DNA from: an uncultured Roseateles sp.
GTDB taxonomy: Bacteria; Pseudomonadota; Gammaproteobacteria; Burkholderiales; Burkholderiaceae
DNA length: 22,786 nt
Reading direction: 5' to 3'
Assembly (NCBI GenBank): GCA_946480605.1
Contig: CAMLKW010000048.1
Coordinates: forward strand, 1 to 22,786
Below the pieces are notes generated by a model. The model saw only the letters and a program-made list of their open reading frames with translations. It had not been told where the DNA came from and did not search any database. The first letter of the stretch is position 1. Each line of letters starts with the position of its first letter. The translations under genes and the position numbers were made by a program. This document shows positions 15,412 through 22,786 of the stretch, piece after piece.

Positions 15412-16280
15412 GCGCCGCGCGCTGGCTGTCGGCCTGGGCGCTGGCGCTGCTGGCGCCCGCGACGCTGGCCGCCCCCACGGTCGAGCGCATCACCTGGCTC
15501 AGCGGCGACACGCTGGTGCAGCGCGATGGCGGCCGGGCCGAGCGGCCGTCGGACCGCCTGATCAACTGGCTGTCCACACGGCTGCGCGGCGTGGAGCACC
15601 GGCGCGTGGTGGCCAACGCCAAGCGCAGCTGGATGCTGATCCAGGCCGGAGAGCAGGTCTGCCACGCCAGCGCCGTGCGCCTGCCCGAGCGCGAGCGCCT
15701 GGCCTATTTCAGCAACACCTGGCTGATGCCGCCGGTGCAGCTGGTGATGCCGCAGGCGCGGCGCGCGCAGCTGCCGCTGGACGGTGCTGGCCACGTGGAC
15801 CTGGCCGCGCTGCTGGCCGATCCGCGGTGGCGCGGCCTGCTGGTGGACGGCCGCAGCTACGGCCCGCAGATCGACGCGCAGCTGGCGCAGACCGAAGGAT
15901 CGGAGCGGCTGCAGCGCGTCACGTCCGGCGACTTCGGCAGCAACATCCTGCCCATGCTGTTGCGCGGCAACGCCGACTACGCCATCGAATACCCCAACGT
16001 GCTGGCCGCGCTGGCGCGGCTGCAGCCCGAGGTGGCCGACATGGTGACGCTGCCCATCCGCGGTGCCGCCGAACCCGTGCCCAGCGGCGTGGCCTGCCCT
16101 CGCACGCCCTGGGGCCGGGCCGCGATGCGCCTGATCGACCGCGCGCTGGGCACGCCCGAGGGCGCGGCCATGCTGCGCGAGGGGCTGCTGCAGCAGATGT
16201 CGCCCGACACGCAGCGCCAGTACCGCAGCCAGCTGGACAGCTTCTTCCAGCGCCGCAGCAAACCCACGCCCGGGCTCTGA
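15408..16280 (+). CDS. TIGR02285-like periplasmic binding protein, TTG start
   Basis: This is a 290-residue secreted protein. The N-terminal signal peptide (ARWLSAWALALLAPATLA) is cleaved near residue 22. The mature protein begins VERITWLSGD and contains AGEQVCHASAVRLPERERLAYFS, the pattern of the TIGR02285 family related to solute-binding proteins. No transporter genes are adjacent. I infer a TTG start at 15408, overlapping the aminotransferase stop as TTGA: this codon immediately precedes the signal peptide and no ATG or GTG fits between the previous stop and the hydrophobic stretch. It resembles in layout the other orphan binding protein at 12346-13092. Confidence 0.78.
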   Translation: MSAARWLSAWALALLAPATLAAPTVERITWLSGDTLVQRDGGRAERPSDRLINWLSTRLRGVEHRRVVANAKRSWMLIQAGEQVCHASAVRLPERERLAYFSNTWLMPPVQLVMPQARRAQLPLDGAGHVDLAALLADPRWRGLLVDGRSYGPQIDAQLAQTEGSERLQRVTSGDFGSNILPMLLRGNADYAIEYPNVLAALARLQPEVADMVTLPIRGAAEPVPSGVACPRTPWGRAAMRLIDRALGTPEGAAMLREGLLQQMSPDTQRQYRSQLDSFFQRRSKPTPGL

Positions 16281-16344
16281 CCATAACGCGCGGTGATGGG
16301 CCAAGCCGCCGCTTTCATTGGCAGCAGGCCCTGAGCGTCTTTAC

Positions 16345-16376
16345 CCTGCCGGCCAGTACAAAGGGTCCAGGGCAGG
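16345..16376 (+). promoter_or_regulatory. Possible stem covering the dadA ribosome binding region
   Basis: CCTGCC (16345-16350) is complementary to GGCAGG (16371-16376), which directly abuts the dadA ATG. The stem would enclose the purine-rich AAAGGG and AGGG upstream of the start. A regulatory effect is speculative. Confidence 0.25.
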
Positions 16377-17633
16377 ATGAAGCATTGCGTGGTGATCGGC
16401 GGCGGCGTGGTGGGCCTCACCACGGCCTGGGCGCTGCTGGAGCGCGGCCACTCGGTGACGCTGCTGGAGCGCGACGATGCCGTCGCCCAGGGCGCCAGCC
16501 GGGCCAACGGCGGCCAGCTCAGCTACCGCTACGTGTCGCCGCTGGCCGATGCCGGCGTGCCGCTGAAGGCGCTGCGCTGGTTGCTGGACCCCGACGGCCC
16601 GCTGCGTTTCAAGCCCGAATGGCGATGGGCGCAATGGTCCTGGCTGCTGGCCTTCCTGCGCAACTGCCGCGGCCCGGTCAACGGCCGCACCACCGAGCGC
16701 CTGCTGGCGCTGGGCGCCTACAGCCAGACCAGCTTCGCCCAGCTCGTCGCGCAGGCGCAGCTGGGCGACCGCATCGCGCTGCGCGCGCCCGGCAAGCTGG
16801 TGGTCTACCGCAACGCAACCGAGTTCGCCCGCATCGCTGCCCGCAAGAACGGCAGCGGCGTCGAGCAGGCGCTGTCGCACGATGACTGCGTCGCGCTCGA
16901 GCCAGCCTTGGCCCAGATCGATCTGAGCGAGGCCAAGCTGGCCGGCGGCATCTTCACGCCCGGCGAGGCCGTGGCCGACTGCCACGCCTTCTGCCAGGAG
17001 CTGTTCGCGCGGCTGCAGTCGCATGCCGGCTTCAAGGGCCGGCTGCAGGCGCGCGTGGACAGCTTGCTGACAGGCACGCGCGGCGAGGTCATCGGCGTGC
17101 GCACCGCCACGGCCGGCGACGTGACGGCCGACGCGACCATCCTCTCTGCCGGCCTGCACAGCCGCGCGCTGGCCGCGACGGTGGGCGTCGAGCTGCCGCT
17201 GTATCCGCTGAAGGGCTACAGCCTGACCGCGCCCGTCTCGGCCGCGCACCGCCCGCCGGAGGTCAGCGTGACCGACTTCGAGAAGAAGATCCTGTACGCC
17301 CGCATCGGCAGCGACCTGCGCGTGGCCGCGATGGTGGACCTGGTGGGCGATGACCTCGGCCTGGACGCCGGCCGGCTGGCCTCGCTGCAGCGCTCGGTGC
17401 GCGCCACCTTCCCCAACGCGGCCGACTACGACCGCGCCACGCCCTGGGCCGGCCTGCGCCCCGCCACGCCCAGCGGCGCTCCCATCCTGGGCGCCAGCGG
17501 CGTGCCGGGCCTGTGGCTCAACGTGGGCCACGGCGCCTTGGGCTTCACCTTCTCGTTCGCGACGGCCAACATCGTGGCCGAGCTGGTCAGCGGCCGCGCC
17601 AGCCCGCTGCCGCTGGACGGGTTGACGCTGTGA
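16377..17633 (+). CDS. dadA: D-amino acid dehydrogenase, DadA type
   Basis: DadA is a 418-residue FAD enzyme at the inner membrane that oxidises D-amino acids, chiefly D-alanine to pyruvate and ammonia, passing electrons to the respiratory chain. The N-terminal dinucleotide-binding motif is VIGGGVVGLTTAWALLERGHSVTLLER. The region ASRANGGQLSYRYVSPLADAGVP is typical of DadA, and the C-terminal block PWAGLRPATPSGAPILG ... LWLNVGHGALGFTFS is diagnostic. The length is close to the family norm (about 430). The 96-base gap upstream separates it from the previous gene and probably carries a promoter. The stop overlaps the GTG start of the serine hydrolase (GTGA), so the downstream genes are translationally coupled. 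Confidence 0.95.
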   Translation: MKHCVVIGGGVVGLTTAWALLERGHSVTLLERDDAVAQGASRANGGQLSYRYVSPLADAGVPLKALRWLLDPDGPLRFKPEWRWAQWSWLLAFLRNCRGPVNGRTTERLLALGAYSQTSFAQLVAQAQLGDRIALRAPGKLVVYRNATEFARIAARKNGSGVEQALSHDDCVALEPALAQIDLSEAKLAGGIFTPGEAVADCHAFCQELFARLQSHAGFKGRLQARVDSLLTGTRGEVIGVRTATAGDVTADATILSAGLHSRALAATVGVELPLYPLKGYSLTAPVSAAHRPPEVSVTDFEKKILYARIGSDLRVAAMVDLVGDDLGLDAGRLASLQRSVRATFPNAADYDRATPWAGLRPATPSGAPILGASGVPGLWLNVGHGALGFTFSFATANIVAELVSGRASPLPLDGLTL

Positions 17634-18730
17634 CCGCCGACGACCTGGCCGCCGCGCTGCGCGCCGCCGTGCTGGCCCAGCGCTTCGAGACCACGCCCGA
17701 CTCGCTGCAGGGCGGCGCACCGCTGGGCGTCATGCCCAGCATCGACCTGGCCGTGGCGGTGTTCCCGCGCGGCGGCGCGGCGCCGGTGGCGGCCAATGTG
17801 CTGTTCTCGCGCGAGCACCCGCAAGGCCTGGTCGCGTGCTTCGATGCCGATTTCGGCCCGGTCAACAACATCGCCTTCCACGCCGACGTGCGCGACGCCA
17901 AGGGCGACTCCTACGCCTGGCTGCCCGGCGCCGACTGGGCGCGCATCGACTTCCCGGCCTGGTTCGGCAACGGCCCGCGCTTCGTCGCGCCGTATCCGGC
18001 CTCGCTGCTGAAGATGATGGTGGCCGTGGGCGTGGGCCTGCTGGTGGACGGCGGGCGCAGCGACTGGGCCTTGCCCTTGCCGTTTGCGGGCAAGACCCGG
18101 CCCGTGGGCGACTGGCTGTTCGACATGATCATCGTCAGCAGCAACGAGGCGACCTCGGCGCTGGTGGCTCACCTGCACGCGCGCGGCGCAATTCGCCGAG
18201 ATTCGCGCCGCGACGGCGACCGCGAGGTGCACAACGAGATGCACGCGCTGTTTGCCGCGCAGGGCCTGCTCGGCCTGATGATCGCCAACACCCAGCCCGA
18301 CGGTGGCTGGGGCAACGGCGCGGGCTCGGGCGTGGGCCAGATCCAGATGACCGCCTGGGATGCGCTGCGGCTGATGTGGCGGCTGGATGTCGATGCGCCG
18401 GCGCAGGGCACGCTCGTCAGTCCCGCCAGCCGCGACGTGATCCGCCGCGCGCTGGACGCGCAGAAGCTGCATCACAACCTCAGCAGCGAGTCGCTGCGCG
18501 CGCTGCCTGGCTGGGTGCCCGGCATCCCGGCGCGCTTTGCGCACAAGACCGGCAACACGCAGAACTACACCAGCGACGCCGGCATCGTGCACGACGGCGA
18601 GCTGCACTACCTGATCGCGATCACGACCAGCTTGGGGCAACGCTACGCGCCGCATGCCGACGCGTCGACGACCTGGAAGATCCCGGCGCTGGGCGCTGCC
18701 GTCCACGCATGGTTGCAAGCGAATTCCTGA
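17630..18730 (+). CDS. Class A beta-lactamase/PBP-fold serine hydrolase
   Basis: This 366-residue protein has the active-site motifs of penicillin-recognising serine enzymes: S125-x-x-K128 in YPASLLKMMV, S170-S-N172 in VSSNEATS, and K306-T-G308 in HKTGNTQNY. Members act as D,D-peptidases, beta-lactamases or esterases, and the context favours a peptide or D-amino-acid role. The GTG at 17630 overlaps the dadA stop by 4 bases and fits the frame. No signal peptide follows it, unlike typical beta-lactamases, and the preceding in-frame sequence inside dadA does not offer one. A cytoplasmic site is therefore inferred. An N-terminal region of about 110 residues before the SxxK motif is unassigned. 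The 3' end overlaps ldcA by 22 bases. Confidence 0.82.
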   Translation: MTADDLAAALRAAVLAQRFETTPDSLQGGAPLGVMPSIDLAVAVFPRGGAAPVAANVLFSREHPQGLVACFDADFGPVNNIAFHADVRDAKGDSYAWLPGADWARIDFPAWFGNGPRFVAPYPASLLKMMVAVGVGLLVDGGRSDWALPLPFAGKTRPVGDWLFDMIIVSSNEATSALVAHLHARGAIRRDSRRDGDREVHNEMHALFAAQGLLGLMIANTQPDGGWGNGAGSGVGQIQMTAWDALRLMWRLDVDAPAQGTLVSPASRDVIRRALDAQKLHHNLSSESLRALPGWVPGIPARFAHKTGNTQNYTSDAGIVHDGELHYLIAITTSLGQRYAPHADASTTWKIPALGAAVHAWLQANS

Positions 18731-19611
18731 TCCCGCCGCTGCGGCCGGGCGCGCACATCGCCGTCATCGCGCCGGCCGGCCCGCCCAAGCCGGGTCGGTT
18801 GGAGCCCGTGCCCGGCTGGCTGCGCCAGCGCGGCTACGAGGCCACGCTGCTGCCCAGCTGCTTCGGCCCGCCTCCGCTGGACTTCCTGGCCGCGCCCGAC
18901 GCCATCCGCCTGGCCGACGTGCACACCGCGTTTGCCGCGCCGCATTTCGACGCCGTGCTGGCGCTGCGCGGCGGCTCGGGCTGCATACGGCTGCTGGACG
19001 ACATCGACCTCGCGCAGCTCGCGTCGACACGCAAGCTGCTGATTGGCTACAGCGACCTGACCGTGCTGCACGCGCTGCGCACGCGCGCCGGCATCCCGTC
19101 GCTGCATGCGCCCATGCCGGCCAGCGACTGGGGCTTGGCCGGGGCACAACCTGATACCGATGCGTTGTTCGATCGCCTGGCCATCGGCTGGCGTGCGGGC
19201 GACGTCGTGGGTCAGGCCGAACCGCATCCGCTGACCCGCGGCGGCACCGCGCAAGGCCGCCTCATCGGCGGCAACCTCGCGATGTTCTGCGCGCTGCTGG
19301 GCACGCCCTACCTGCCCGATGTGGACGGCGCACTGCTGTTCATCGAGGACATCAGCGAGGAGCCCTACCGCGTGGACCGCATGCTGAGCCAGTTGCGACT
19401 GGCCGGCGTGCTGGACCGCATCGCCGGCCTGCTGGTGGGCAGCTTCAGCGGCGCCGAGAGCCCCGATGCCGTGCTGGCCGACCACTTGGCCGCCCTGCGC
19501 TGCCCGGTGCTGGCCGGCTGGCCGTCGGGCCACGGCCAGCCCAACCGGCCGCTGCCGCTGGGCGTCGTCGCCGAGATGGATGCCGCGGCGGGCACGCTGA
19601 CCCTGCGCTGA
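18709..19611 (+). CDS. ldcA: Muramoyltetrapeptide (L,D-) carboxypeptidase LdcA, peptidase S66
   Basis: This 300-residue cytoplasmic peptidase removes the terminal D-alanine from the tetrapeptides of recycled murein. The S66 catalytic triad is visible: Ser115 in GYSDLT, Glu213 in LFIEDI, and His275 in SGHGQPNRPLPLG. Both the spacing and surrounding motifs match LdcA enzymes of other Gram-negatives. The N-terminus starts with PPLRPGAHIAVIAPAGPP, also typical. ATG 18709 lies 22 bases inside the serine hydrolase gene and gives the standard N-terminus; there is no room for a signal peptide. It follows dadA in the same operon, so D-alanine released here could be oxidised by DadA. Confidence 0.95.
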   Translation: MVASEFLIPPLRPGAHIAVIAPAGPPKPGRLEPVPGWLRQRGYEATLLPSCFGPPPLDFLAAPDAIRLADVHTAFAAPHFDAVLALRGGSGCIRLLDDIDLAQLASTRKLLIGYSDLTVLHALRTRAGIPSLHAPMPASDWGLAGAQPDTDALFDRLAIGWRAGDVVGQAEPHPLTRGGTAQGRLIGGNLAMFCALLGTPYLPDVDGALLFIEDISEEPYRVDRMLSQLRLAGVLDRIAGLLVGSFSGAESPDAVLADHLAALRCPVLAGWPSGHGQPNRPLPLGVVAEMDAAAGTLTLR

Positions 19612-19614
19612 CCC

Positions 19615-19642
19615 AAAAAAATGCCTCGCGATCGGCGAGGCA
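19615..19642 (-). terminator. Intrinsic terminator for the minus-strand TonB receptor transcript
   Basis: An 8-base stem, TGCCTCGC/GCGAGGCA (19622-19629 with 19635-19642) around a 5-base loop, is followed on the minus strand by a run of seven T (19615-19621 read in reverse). This is a textbook rho-independent terminator for leftward transcription. It may also stop the ldcA operon coming from the other side, though that direction lacks a T run. Confidence 0.85.
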
Positions 19643-19878
19643 GGGAAGGCCGGTGCGGAACCTTCCGGGAGTCAAACGAAGAACCTCAGCTATCCAAACC
19701 GCATTCGCGGCACCCGCGACGCATGAAACCGAGGGCCGAGCGCCGGGCCGCTCCCAAGCCGGCCCGCGGGCGATGTGCTCGTGGCTCAATGCCGCGAGCA
19801 TCGCCGTCCCCACGGGGGACCGACTGGGCTTGCCGGCGTTCAGCCGGAGCAAGACCGGGCGAGGGGCTCACCTTCATT
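19643..19878 (-). other. Structured untranslated region downstream of the TonB receptor
   Basis: These 236 bases lie between the receptor stop and the terminator. They contain several inverted repeats: GTCCCC/GGGGAC (19806-19820), CCGGC/GCCGG (19833-19847) and GGAAGG/CCTTCC (19644-19666). No open frame here shows a recognisable family. The long structured 3' end could yield a small RNA after processing; no promoter for one is evident. Confidence 0.35.
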
Positions 19879-22786
19879 TCAGAACATGCGGTACTCGACG
19901 CGCAGCGTGTAGGCGCGGCCGCGCGGGTCGGCCACGCGCGGCTCCCAGCTGGAGCCGGCGCCGGTGTTGGTGTCGTAGGTGACGCTGAAGGGCGGGGCTT
20001 CGTTCAGCAGGTTCTTGATGCCGGCCGTGATGGTCAGGTTCTTGATGCCGCTGTAGGCCAGGCTGGCGTTGAACACCGAGTAGGCCGGCACCAGCGGCGT
20101 CCAGTTGGCGGGCTTGACCGTGCCGTTGGCGACGCCGGGCAGCACGAAGTCCTGGTAGCCGGTGCGGTAGACGTGGGCCACGGTGGCGGTCCAGGCACCC
20201 TCGGTGCGGCTCAGCGTGGCGGTGTGCTTCCAGCGGATGCCCAGGTCGCCCGAGCGCGTGAAGCGGCCCACCTCGCTGGCACCCATCGGCGCGCTGGGCA
20301 CCAGGCGGGACTTCTTGTCCAGCAGGTAGGACAGGTCGAAGCCCGCGTTCCAGGTCGCGCCGGCCGCCTTGAACGCACCCTTGACGCCGAACTCCAGGCC
20401 CTTGGTGATGGTCTCGCCGGTGTTCACGTAGCGGGTGTCGACGGCCTGCAGCTTGCCGTTGGCATCGCGGAAGAAGTTGTCCTTGAAGAGTTCGTAGTTG
20501 GCCGCCAGCGTCGTCAGGCCGAAGGACTGGATGTTGCCGGTGCGCTCCACCGACCACCAGTCCAGGTTGGCCACCAGGTCCTTGTGCGGCTGGAAGACCA
20601 CGCCGGCGCTGTACATCTTGGCCTCCTCGGGGGCCAGCTCGCGTTTGCCGCCGAACAGCGTGACGAAATCGCGCACGCTCTCGCAGCCCGGCGTCGTCGA
20701 CACCACGCGGCTGGCGCAGGTCGCGGGGTCGGTGAAGTCGGCGCCGACGAAGGTGGTCTGCGTCACCGGGTCGAACATCTGCTTGAAGGTCGGCACGCGG
20801 AAGCCCGTGCTGTAGGCGCCGCGGAACAGCAGCTGCTCGGTGGGGTTGTAGCGCACCGAGACCTTGGGGTTGGTCGTCGCGCCGAAGCCGGTGTACTCGT
20901 CGCGGCGGATCGCGCCGGTGATCTCCAGGTCCTTCATGACCGGCACGGCCACCTCGGCGAACACCGCCTTGATGGTGCGCTTGAGCGTGCCGGCTGTGGC
21001 CAGCGCGTTGTCGAAGGGCACGTTGAAGATCAGCGCCTCCATCGTGTTGGCGTTGGCGCGCTGGTCGCCGTCGAACTTGTACTTCTCGGTGCGCGTGTCC
21101 GCGCCGAAGGCTGCCATCACCTGGCCGGCCGGCAGCTTGAACAGCGGGCCCGACACGGTCGCGTCGGCCTGCTGCATCTCGAACTTGCCGCCATACAGCT
21201 TCACGCCTTCGGCCGAGATCGCGTCCAGCGCCTTCATCGCCTCGGGCGTCTGCGTCAGCGAGAACGGGTTCAGCACGCCGGTGTTGATGAGATTGGCGAA
21301 CGGCACCCAGTAGTGGTAGCCGGTGCCCACGGTGGAGCTGCCCTTGCTCTCGGCGCGCGACAGGCCCACCTTGTAGTCCCAGTCGGTCAGGAAGGGCAGC
21401 GGGCCGTCGGCGCCGATCAGCACGCGGGCGGTGTCGGCGGTGGTGTCGATCTCGCGGTTGCCGCAGGGCATGCAGCGCCAGCGGAAGGCCATGCCCAGGC
21501 CGCGGTTGCCGGCCAGTTCGGGGAAGGACTTCACCAGCGCGTCGAAGATCTGGTTGTACGACGCGCCCGTGCTCGGGTAGCGCAGGTCGCGGAAGGGGCT
21601 GGGCACCGAGGTGCCGTTGGGCAGCGAGGTGTTGGACGTGTTGGTACCGCTGGTGATCTGGTTGGGCGAGAAGCTCTTGGTGGACTCGGTGCGGCCCAGC
21701 ACGGCCTCGGCGAACACGCGGTGGTCGCCGAACTGGCCGGTCAGCCGGCTGACGAGGTTGGTGCTCTTGATGGGCTGCTGGATGACGGCGGCGCGGCCGG
21801 TGTCCCAGGCGCAGCCGTACTTGGATGCCGCGGTGGCCCACAGCGCCTCCTGGTAGGGGCTCTGACCGTCCACGGACGAACAGCCGGCGCCGCCCGGCAG
21901 GTCCAGCACGTTGATGCCGTTCACTCGCAGCGCCGGGTTGGCGAAGTCCACCGGGCCGGCCGTGTTGCTGCGCGTGCCGTTGGGCATGGTCACGCTCAGC
22001 ACGTTCTCGCGCGTGCCGGCCACGCCGAACAGCGTCGCGATGGGTGTGCCGCGCGTGTCGGGCGCGAGGCCGCGGTCGGGCTGGAAGGTGTTGACGAAGT
22101 CGCGCTGATCGCCGCGCAGCACCTTGTTGTCGCGCACGGACAGCGAGGCCAGGAAGTTGAAGCCCTGCGTCTCCAGGTTGCCGAAGCCGGCCGTCACGGC
22201 GGCGCCGTAGATCTCGCCGCCCTTCTGCTGCGGCACATCGGCCAGCGCGTTGATGGTGACGCCCGAGTAGTTCTGGCGCAGGATGAAGTTGATGACGCCG
22301 CCGATGGCGTCGGTGCCGTAGATGGCCGAGGCGCCGTCCTTCAGGATCTCGACGCGCTCGATGGCGGCGAACGGGATCTGGTTCAGGTCCACCGTGCCGC
22401 CGTTCAGGCCGTGGGCCGCCACGCGCCGGCCGTTCAGCAGGATCAGCGTCGCGTTGCTGCCCTGGCCGCGCAGGTTGGCGCTGGACGCGCCGTTGTTGCC
22501 GCGCGCGGCGCCGTCCACCACGTCGGCATTGCCGGCCAGGTTGTCCAGCCCGTTGCCGTTGATGTTGAGGTCCATGATGAGCTGCTCGGCCGACGCGATG
22601 CCGGCCCGCTCCATGTCACGGCGGCTGATGACCTGCACCGGCAGCGCGCCCTCGTCGCGGATGCGCTTGATGCTGGAGCCCGTGACCTCCACGCGCTCCA
22701 GCCGCTTGCCCTCGGCCTGCGCCAGCACCACGCCGGCATGCGCCGCCAGGCCGATCACCGCAAGCTGTCCTACCAGACGATTCAAC
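19879..22786 (-). CDS. TonB-dependent outer-membrane receptor (start probably outside window)
   Basis: This large outer-membrane receptor imports a ligand, such as a siderophore or carbohydrate, with TonB energy. About 968 residues are visible. A signal peptide ends at VVLAQA (residue 24), a TonB-box-like segment LERVEVTG follows (29-36), and the plug domain spans about 40-170 with LLNGRRV and VEILKDGASAIYGTDAIGGVINF. The rest is a beta-barrel ending in the outer-membrane signature YTLRVEYRMF with terminal Phe. Three cysteine pairs (C302/C325, C438/C441, C690/C701) lie in predicted loops. The only in-window start is a TTG at 22785, at the very edge, so the true start may be upstream. The ligand is not identifiable, and no regulator is present in the window. 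Confidence 0.93.
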   Translation of the reverse strand, partial: LNRLVGQLAVIGLAAHAGVVLAQAEGKRLERVEVTGSSIKRIRDEGALPVQVISRRDMERAGIASAEQLIMDLNINGNGLDNLAGNADVVDGAARGNNGASSANLRGQGSNATLILLNGRRVAAHGLNGGTVDLNQIPFAAIERVEILKDGASAIYGTDAIGGVINFILRQNYSGVTINALADVPQQKGGEIYGAAVTAGFGNLETQGFNFLASLSVRDNKVLRGDQRDFVNTFQPDRGLAPDTRGTPIATLFGVAGTRENVLSVTMPNGTRSNTAGPVDFANPALRVNGINVLDLPGGAGCSSVDGQSPYQEALWATAASKYGCAWDTGRAAVIQQPIKSTNLVSRLTGQFGDHRVFAEAVLGRTESTKSFSPNQITSGTNTSNTSLPNGTSVPSPFRDLRYPSTGASYNQIFDALVKSFPELAGNRGLGMAFRWRCMPCGNREIDTTADTARVLIGADGPLPFLTDWDYKVGLSRAESKGSSTVGTGYHYWVPFANLINTGVLNPFSLTQTPEAMKALDAISAEGVKLYGGKFEMQQADATVSGPLFKLPAGQVMAAFGADTRTEKYKFDGDQRANANTMEALIFNVPFDNALATAGTLKRTIKAVFAEVAVPVMKDLEITGAIRRDEYTGFGATTNPKVSVRYNPTEQLLFRGAYSTGFRVPTFKQMFDPVTQTTFVGADFTDPATCASRVVSTTPGCESVRDFVTLFGGKRELAPEEAKMYSAGVVFQPHKDLVANLDWWSVERTGNIQSFGLTTLAANYELFKDNFFRDANGKLQAVDTRYVNTGETITKGLEFGVKGAFKAAGATWNAGFDLSYLLDKKSRLVPSAPMGASEVGRFTRSGDLGIRWKHTATLSRTEGAWTATVAHVYRTGYQDFVLPGVANGTVKPANWTPLVPAYSVFNASLAYSGIKNLTITAGIKNLLNEAPPFSVTYDTNTGAGSSWEPRVADPRGRAYTLRVEYRMF

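Noticed and set aside
19643..19740. Possible tRNA-like sequence next to the terminator
   Set aside because: No acceptor/T-arm pairing with a proper GTTCGA-type loop can be drawn; only unrelated small hairpins are present.
19874..21841. Long minus-strand frame within the TonB receptor gene
   Set aside because: It is the shifted frame of the receptor gene, with Arg/Gly/His-rich low-complexity translation and no family resemblance.
1..22786. CRISPR arrays, insertion sequences, rRNA genes
   Set aside because: No regularly spaced repeats, transposase-like proteins or rRNA sequence were seen anywhere in the window.

Overview
The window is a G+C-rich bacterial chromosome segment. Its gene content (radA, alr, lplT, gpx, tyrB-type aminotransferase, dadA, ldcA, TIGR02285-like and DUF2332-like proteins) and compact overlapping operons suggest a Burkholderiales betaproteobacterium, perhaps near Rubrivivax/Roseateles. 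This placement is inferred from protein character, not from a search.

Layout. 1-2024 (minus): a small membrane protein followed by radA, which runs off the left edge. 2137-3665 (plus): a coupled pair of small-molecule exporters (LysE/RhtB type and EamA/DMT type). 3631-4827 (minus): a membrane diguanylate cyclase whose 3' end overlaps the EamA gene. 4828-5347: a 520-base gap without a convincing gene. 5348-7521 (plus): three overlapping genes of visibly lower G+C, encoding a TIGR04255-family protein, an unrecognised protein and a candidate permuted NlpC/P60-like (papain-fold) protein. They look like an inserted accessory cassette. 7730-9233 (minus): alr-arfB, overlapping by 8 bases. 9363-10655 (plus): lplT. 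10683-11729 (minus): an SGNH hydrolase. 11861-16280 (plus): gpx, a periplasmic binding-like protein, a DUF2332-like methyltransferase-fold protein, an aromatic aminotransferase and a TIGR02285-like binding protein, mostly overlapping or closely spaced. 16377-19611 (plus): dadA, an active-site-serine hydrolase and ldcA, overlapping. 19879-22786 (minus): a TonB-dependent receptor whose transcript probably ends at a terminator near 19615-19642; its start is probably just outside the window.

How the genes may work together. The dadA / serine hydrolase / ldcA operon reads as a module for releasing and oxidising D-alanine from cell-wall peptides, and alr (the opposite conversion) lies 7 kb away. 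The most novel region is the 5348-7521 cassette. It has three tightly coupled genes, a sporadically distributed family, a possible cysteine-hydrolase member, distinct base composition, and degenerate inverted repeat-like sequences on both sides. It could be an uncharacterised defence or conflict system, but the sequence gives no direct proof of function. The rest is mostly conserved housekeeping and transport.
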